Assembly (NCBI GenBank): GCA_021848865.1
Contig: JAJZTO010000092.1
Span: forward strand, 1 to 8,856
Length of the DNA: 8,856 nucleotides
Source: Myxococcales bacterium
GTDB taxonomy: Bacteria; Myxococcota; Myxococcia; Myxococcales; Anaeromyxobacteraceae
Reading direction: 5' to 3'
The notes under the pieces were generated by a model. It was not told where the DNA came from. It saw only the letters and a program-made list of their open reading frames with translations, and searched no databases. This document shows, piece after piece, positions 5,061 to 8,856 of the stretch (position 1 is its first letter; every line of letters starts with the position of its first letter). The position numbers and the translations under genes are program-made.

Positions 5061-7061
5061 TTGACACTCTTCCTTCTGGCCCTCGGGCTCCTCGCCGCCG
5101 GCGGGGTGGCCTCGCTCGTCGCCGGGCGCCGTCCCGCCGCCCTCACCCTCGGCACCGCCAGCGCCGTCCTGGGGAGCGCCCTGGGGCTCGCCGCCGCCGT
5201 CGGCGCGCTGCGGCGCGGGGGCGGCCCGGTCCTGGTGCTGCGCTGGAGCGAGCCGCTCGCCGCGGTCCGCATCGGGCTCGACCCGCTCTCCGCGTTCTTC
5301 CTGGTGGCGCTCTTCGGGCTCGCCATCCCCGCCGCCCTCTTCGGCCACGGCTACATGCGCCGCACCGCCGGGGGGCGCGCGCTCGGCCCCTTCGCCCTCT
5401 TCTTCAACCTGCTGCTGGTCTCGCTGGCCCTGGTCTTCTCGGCGCACCACGCCGTCCTCTTCCTGGTGGCCTGGGAGCTGATGACGGTCGCCTCCTGGCT
5501 GCTGGTCACCTTCGACCACCGGGACCCCGAGGTGCGCCGGGCCGGCCTGACCTTCCTCGTCGCCTCGCACCTCTCGGCCGCCTTCGTGGTGGCGCTCTTC
5601 CTGCTGCTGGGGCGCGCGGCCGGCGGGCTGGACTTCGAGGCCTTCGCCCTGCTGCGGTCCCGGCCGGGGCTGCCGGCGGCGCTCTTCACCGGCCTCGCCC
5701 TGGTCGGCTTCGGCACCAAGGCCGGCCTGGTCCCGCTCCACGTCTGGCTGCCCGAGGCCCACCCGGCCGCGCCCAGCCACGTCTCGGCGCTGCTCTCCGG
5801 GGTGATGATCAAGGCCGGCGTCTACGGCCTGCTGCGCACCCTCTCCTTCCTGCCTCCCCCCCCGGGGGCCCTGGGCGCGCTGCTGGCGGTGCTGGGGGCC
5901 GGCGGCGCGCTGGCGGCCATCGTCCTGGCGGCGGGCCAGAGCGACCTCAAGCGGGCGCTCGCCTACTCCAGCGTGGAGAACGTCGGGCTGGTGCTCCTGG
6001 GCATCGGCCTGGGCATCGCCTCCGCCGCCGAGGGGGCGCCGCTGGGCGCGGCCCTGGGCTTCGGGGCGGCGCTGCTGCACGTCTGGAACCACGCCGCCAT
6101 GAAGGGGCTCGCCTTCATGGCCGGGGGCGCGGTGGCCCACGCCGCCCACACCCGCGACCTCGAGCGGATGGGCGGCCTGCTGCGCCGGCTGCCGGCCACG
6201 GGCGCGCTCCTCCTGGTGGGGACCGCCGCGCTCTCGGCGCTCCCCCCGCTGAACGGCTTCGTCTCCGAGTGGCTGCTCTACCTGGGGCTGCTCGAGTCCA
6301 TCCGCTCCTCCGCCGCCGCCACGGTGCTGGCGGCGGCGGTGGCGGTCGGGGCGCTGGCCACGGTCGGCGCGGTGGCCGCCGTGGCCTTCACCCGGCTCGC
6401 CGGCACGGCGCTGCTCGGCTCGCCGCGCAGCCCGGAGGCGGAGCACGCGCGGGAGCCGGGGCTCGACACCTGGGGCCCGCTGCTCCTGCCGGCGGCGGCC
6501 TGCCTGGGCCTGGGCCTGTTCCCCCGCCAGGCCGTCAAGCTGGCGACGCCGGCCGTCGCCGAGGTGGCCCGCCTGTCTCCGGAGCGGCTCGCCGAGCTGC
6601 TCGCCGCCCCGACCCGCTCGCTGGCGGTCCCGCTGCAGGCCGCGGCGCTGGTGCTGGCGCTCCTCGCCGCCGCCGCCTGGCTCTGGCGCCGCCGCCTGCT
6701 GGCCGCCCGGCCGCCGGCCGCCGCCGACACCTGGGGCTGCGGCTTCACCCGCCCCGCCGCCCGGATGCAGTACACCGCCTCCTCCTACGGCCAGTTCCTG
6801 CTCGGCTCGCTGGCGCCGCGCCCGCTCGCCCCGCAGGGCCGCGCCGTGCCGCCCCGCGGCCTCTTCCCGGGCCGCTCGTCGCTGCGCTTCGAGCGGGTGG
6901 ACCCGGCCCGCCGCCGCCTCTTCGACCCGGTGTTCGCCGCCGTGGGCGGGCGCTTCCAGGCGCTGCGCCGCTACCAGGCCGGGCGGCTGCACGTCCAGCT
7001 CCTCTACACGGTGCTGACCCTGGTCGGGCTGGTCGTCTTCTACGTGCTCCGCCGCCCATGA
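5061..7061 (+). CDS. hyfB: HyfB-type proton-translocating membrane subunit (hydrogenase-4 / complex I antiporter-like), first copy
   Basis: A 666-residue polytopic protein of the Mrp-antiporter/NuoL-NuoM/HyfB family, forming the ion-pumping arm of group 4 hydrogenase-like complexes in the inner membrane. The HyfB subgroup signature is clear: GFGTKAGLVPLHVWLPEAHP followed by AAPSHVSALLSG (217-247). The charged residues of the proton path are all present: E139 (WEL), K220, K251, K348 (NHAAMKG) and E403 (NGFVSEW). The C-terminal extension has the DTWGCG (556-561) and RMQYT (568-572) motif of HyfB proteins and a last membrane segment at about 646-662. An in-frame TAG at 5046-5048 rules out any earlier start. 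TTG 5061 is chosen because it preserves the first membrane segment; the next candidate, GTG 5106, would cut into it. No ribosome site is evident. The stop overlaps the ATG of the next gene (ATGA), implying translational coupling. The symbol is family-level; a role in an Ehr-type complex is equally possible. Confidence 0.92.
   Translation: MTLFLLALGLLAAGGVASLVAGRRPAALTLGTASAVLGSALGLAAAVGALRRGGGPVLVLRWSEPLAAVRIGLDPLSAFFLVALFGLAIPAALFGHGYMRRTAGGRALGPFALFFNLLLVSLALVFSAHHAVLFLVAWELMTVASWLLVTFDHRDPEVRRAGLTFLVASHLSAAFVVALFLLLGRAAGGLDFEAFALLRSRPGLPAALFTGLALVGFGTKAGLVPLHVWLPEAHPAAPSHVSALLSGVMIKAGVYGLLRTLSFLPPPPGALGALLAVLGAGGALAAIVLAAGQSDLKRALAYSSVENVGLVLLGIGLGIASAAEGAPLGAALGFGAALLHVWNHAAMKGLAFMAGGAVAHAAHTRDLERMGGLLRRLPATGALLLVGTAALSALPPLNGFVSEWLLYLGLLESIRSSAAATVLAAAVAVGALATVGAVAAVAFTRLAGTALLGSPRSPEAEHAREPGLDTWGPLLLPAAACLGLGLFPRQAVKLATPAVAEVARLSPERLAELLAAPTRSLAVPLQAAALVLALLAAAAWLWRRRLLAARPPAAADTWGCGFTRPAARMQYTASSYGQFLLGSLAPRPLAPQGRAVPPRGLFPGRSSLRFERVDPARRRLFDPVFAAVGGRFQALRRYQAGRLHVQLLYTVLTLVGLVVFYVLRRP
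5856..5868 (+). repeat. Homopolymer C8-G5 tract inside hyfB
   Basis: Eight consecutive C (5856-5863) followed by five G (5864-5868) encode a Pro-rich loop (PPPPG, residues 265-269) between membrane segments. The last ten bases form a CCCCCGGGGG palindrome. The tract is a plausible slippage site and a plausible place for sequencing error; the frame is intact here. Confidence 0.6.
6722..6755 (+). repeat. Direct repeat copy 1 (within first hyfB)
   Basis: This segment encodes the DTWGCGF motif and matches 8722-8755 at 33 of 34 positions, including 25 identical bases in a row (6722-6746). A second matching stretch of 16 bases follows at 6762-6777. The copies are offset by exactly 2,000 bp and lie in the same reading phase of the two paralogous genes. 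Confidence 0.85.
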
Positions 7062-8856
7062 GCCCGGCCCTGGTCATCGCGGCCGCCGCCCTGGCGGCGT
7101 CGAGCGGGACCCTGGCCGTCCTCTTGCGGAACCGGCCGGCCGCGGCGCAGCGGCTGGCGGCGGCGGCGCTGGGGCTGGCGGCGCTGCTGGGGATCGCGGG
7201 CGCGGTGCTGGCGCTGCGCGCGCCGGCGCCGCCGGCGCTCTCCGTCGCCTGGCAGGCCCCCTTCGCCCGCTTCGCGGTGCGGATCGACCCGCTCTCGGCC
7301 CTCTTCCTCTTCCCGGTGCTGGTGGTCCCGGCGCTGGGGGCGGTCTACGGCGTCGCCTACTACCCGCAGGCGCGCCACGGCGCGAAGGCCGTCCGGCTCC
7401 AGCTCTTCTACGGCCTCTGCACCGCGGCCATGACGCTGGTCGTCACCGCCGACAACGCCATCCTCTTCCTGGTCGGCTGGGAGGTGATGGCGCTCTCGGG
7501 CTTCCTGATGGTGCTCACCGAGCACCGGGAGCGCGAGACCCAGCGCGCCGCCCTGGTCTACCTGGCCGCGGCCCACACCGCCAACCTGGCGCTGTTCGCC
7601 CTCTTCGTGCTCCTGGCCCGGACCGCCGGCTCCTGGGACTTCGCCCGCATGGCGGCGCTGCCGGCCACCGGCCGGACCGCGGCCTGGGCCTGGGGGCTGG
7701 CGCTCCTCGGCTTCGGCCTCAAGGCCGGCCTCATGCCGCTCCACTTCTGGCTCCCGGGGGCCCACGCCGCCGCCCCCAGCCACGTCTCGGCCATCCTCTC
7801 CGGCGTCCTGCTGAAGACCGGCATCTACGGCCTGCTGCGGGTGAGCGGCTTCTTCGCCGACCCGCCCGCCTCCTGGGGGGTCACCCTCCTCGTCGCCGGC
7901 GCCGTCTCCGGGGTGCTGGGGGTGGCCTTCGCGCTGGCCCAGCACGACCTGAAGCGGCTGCTCGCCTACCACTCGGTCGAGAACGTCGGGATCATCGCCA
8001 TGGGGCTGGGGCTGGCGCTGCTCGGCCGCACCCGCGGCGACCCCGGGCTGGTGCTGCTGGGGCTCGCCGGCGGCCTCTTCCACGTGGTGAACCACGCCCT
8101 CTTCAAGGCGCTGCTCTTCCTCGGCGCCGGGGCGGTGGTCGAGTCCACCGGGACGCGGGACCTCGACCACCTCGGCGGCCTGGTCCGGACCATGCCGCTC
8201 ACCGCCGTGCTCTTCACCGTCGGCGCCGCGGCCATCAGCGGCCTGCCGCCGCTGAACGGCTTCGCCTCGGAGTGGCTGGTGGCGATGGCCTCCTTCCGGA
8301 CCGTCTTCGGCGGCGGCCCGGGCCCCCGGTTCCACTACGCGGCGCTGGGCGCCCCGGTGCTGGCGCTCATCGGCGGGCTGGCCGCCGCCTGCTTCGCCAA
8401 GGTGGTGGGGGCGGTCTTCCTCGGCCAGGGCCGGTCGCCCCACGCCGCCCGGGGACACGAGCCGGGGGCGGCGATGCTCCTGCCCATGGCCGCCCTGGCG
8501 GCGGCCTGCGCCGCGCTCGGCCTCTGGCCCTCGGCGCTGCTCCCCACCCTCGCCCGCGCCGCCGCCGCCTGGTCGGGGCTGCCGGCCGCCGCGATGGCGG
8601 AGACCGCCGCCACCGCCGCCGGCTCGGCGGTCCGGATCTCCACGGCCGCCGCGCTGCTGCTGCTGGCGACCGCGCTGCTCCTCGCCTGGCGCCGCCGGCT
8701 GCTGGCCGGGCCGCAGCCGGTCGCCGACACCTGGGGCTGCGGCTTCCCCCGCCCCACGCCGCGGATGCAGTACACCGGCTCCTCCTTCGCCGAGGCGCTG
8801 GTGGTGCGCTTCGGCTGGGCCTTCGCCCCCCGGGCGCGGGTGGAGCCGCCGCGCGG
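7058..8856 (+). CDS. hyfB: HyfB-type proton-translocating membrane subunit, second copy (partial, C-terminus off the window)
   Basis: The frame is open from ATG 7058 to the right edge (599 complete codons), overlapping the previous stop by 4 nt, so the two genes are almost certainly co-transcribed and translationally coupled. It is a full paralogue of the upstream gene, with the same order of elements: DPLSALF near 78-84, E142 (GWEV), K222, K253, K350 (NHALFK), E405 (NGFASEW), the HyfB signature around 218-249, and the C-terminal DTWGCG (557-562) with RMQYT (569-573). All ion-path charges are kept, so both copies look functional. It differs in having WLPGAHAA where the first copy has WLPEAHPA. 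By comparison with copy 1, about 70 residues are missing. The downstream operon probably encodes HyfC/NuoH-like, HyfE/F and hydrogenase-like subunits, but this cannot be seen. The hyfB symbol indicates family only. Confidence 0.92.
   Translation, partial: MSPALVIAAAALAASSGTLAVLLRNRPAAAQRLAAAALGLAALLGIAGAVLALRAPAPPALSVAWQAPFARFAVRIDPLSALFLFPVLVVPALGAVYGVAYYPQARHGAKAVRLQLFYGLCTAAMTLVVTADNAILFLVGWEVMALSGFLMVLTEHRERETQRAALVYLAAAHTANLALFALFVLLARTAGSWDFARMAALPATGRTAAWAWGLALLGFGLKAGLMPLHFWLPGAHAAAPSHVSAILSGVLLKTGIYGLLRVSGFFADPPASWGVTLLVAGAVSGVLGVAFALAQHDLKRLLAYHSVENVGIIAMGLGLALLGRTRGDPGLVLLGLAGGLFHVVNHALFKALLFLGAGAVVESTGTRDLDHLGGLVRTMPLTAVLFTVGAAAISGLPPLNGFASEWLVAMASFRTVFGGGPGPRFHYAALGAPVLALIGGLAAACFAKVVGAVFLGQGRSPHAARGHEPGAAMLLPMAALAAACAALGLWPSALLPTLARAAAAWSGLPAAAMAETAATAAGSAVRISTAAALLLLATALLLAWRRRLLAGPQPVADTWGCGFPRPTPRMQYTGSSFAEALVVRFGWAFAPRARVEPPR
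8722..8755 (+). repeat. Direct repeat copy 2 (within second hyfB)
   Basis: Partner of 6722-6755. The single mismatch is at 8747 (C here, A in copy 1). It lies in the C-terminal TWGCG-coding segment of the second paralogue. Confidence 0.85.

Noticed and set aside
4923..6992. Long minus-strand upstream extension of the OPT frame (to a 1,315-residue product)
   Set aside because: The added residues are low-complexity Gly/Arg/Gln/Glu-rich and lie antisense to the clearly real hyfB gene. High-GC composition removes stop codons; OPT homology starts only near 4922.
7040..8458. Minus-strand open frame of 472 codons
   Set aside because: Antisense shadow of the second hyfB with highly charged, repetitive translation and no recognisable domain.
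7558..8856. Considered whether the second HyfB copy might be NuoL or MrpA
   Set aside because: It has the HyfB-type AAPSHVSA signature and C-terminal TWGCG/RMQYT motif, not the GKSAQ/PTPVSALIHAATM pattern of NuoL.
1..8856. Search for CRISPR arrays, tRNAs, transposases, toxin-antitoxin or defence genes
   Set aside because: No regularly spaced repeats, tRNA-like folds or recognisable mobile or defence proteins were seen; all long stretches are explained by five conventional genes.

Overview
The window is very GC-rich (roughly three quarters G+C, third positions nearly all G or C) and densely packed. It carries a Zn-ribbon PknB-type Ser/Thr kinase, an FHA-GAF signalling protein and a hydrogenase-4-like membrane module. 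This combination points to a delta-proteobacterial or myxobacterial genome, with Anaeromyxobacter the best guess. That assignment rests on composition and gene content only; no marker gene is present. There are no RNA genes, insertion sequences, CRISPR arrays or phage genes.

Layout: (1) 1-1437, minus strand: a transmembrane Ser/Thr protein kinase whose C-terminal end runs off the left edge. (2) 1438-1505: a short A+T-enriched divergent promoter region. (3) 1506-3038, plus strand: an FHA-GAF protein with a C-terminal class III nucleotide-cyclase-like domain that appears catalytically dead. (4) 3045-4922, minus strand: an OPT-family oligopeptide or metal-chelate transporter, convergent with the FHA gene across a 6-nt gap. 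(5) 4923-5060: a divergent intergenic region with a perfect GC palindrome and promoter-like elements. (6) 5061-7061 and 7058-8856 (cut by the right edge), plus strand: two tandem, translationally coupled HyfB-type proton-translocating membrane subunits of the complex I / group 4 hydrogenase superfamily.

How the genes may work together: the kinase and the FHA protein are divergent neighbours and plausibly form a phospho-signalling pair, with the FHA domain reading phosphothreonine made by this or another kinase. The two HyfB paralogues are probably the first genes of a longer operon for a multisubunit ion-pumping complex (hydrogenase-4/formate-hydrogenlyase-like, or the Ehr type lacking hydrogenase activity). 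The subunits that would tell these apart lie beyond the right edge. The OPT transporter has no evident functional link to either group.

No clear new defence or mobile system is visible. The points most worth following up are the pseudo-cyclase receiver, the duplicated HyfB genes with a near-identical DNA segment repeated exactly 2,000 bp apart, and the palindrome sitting between promoter-like boxes just ahead of a TTG start.
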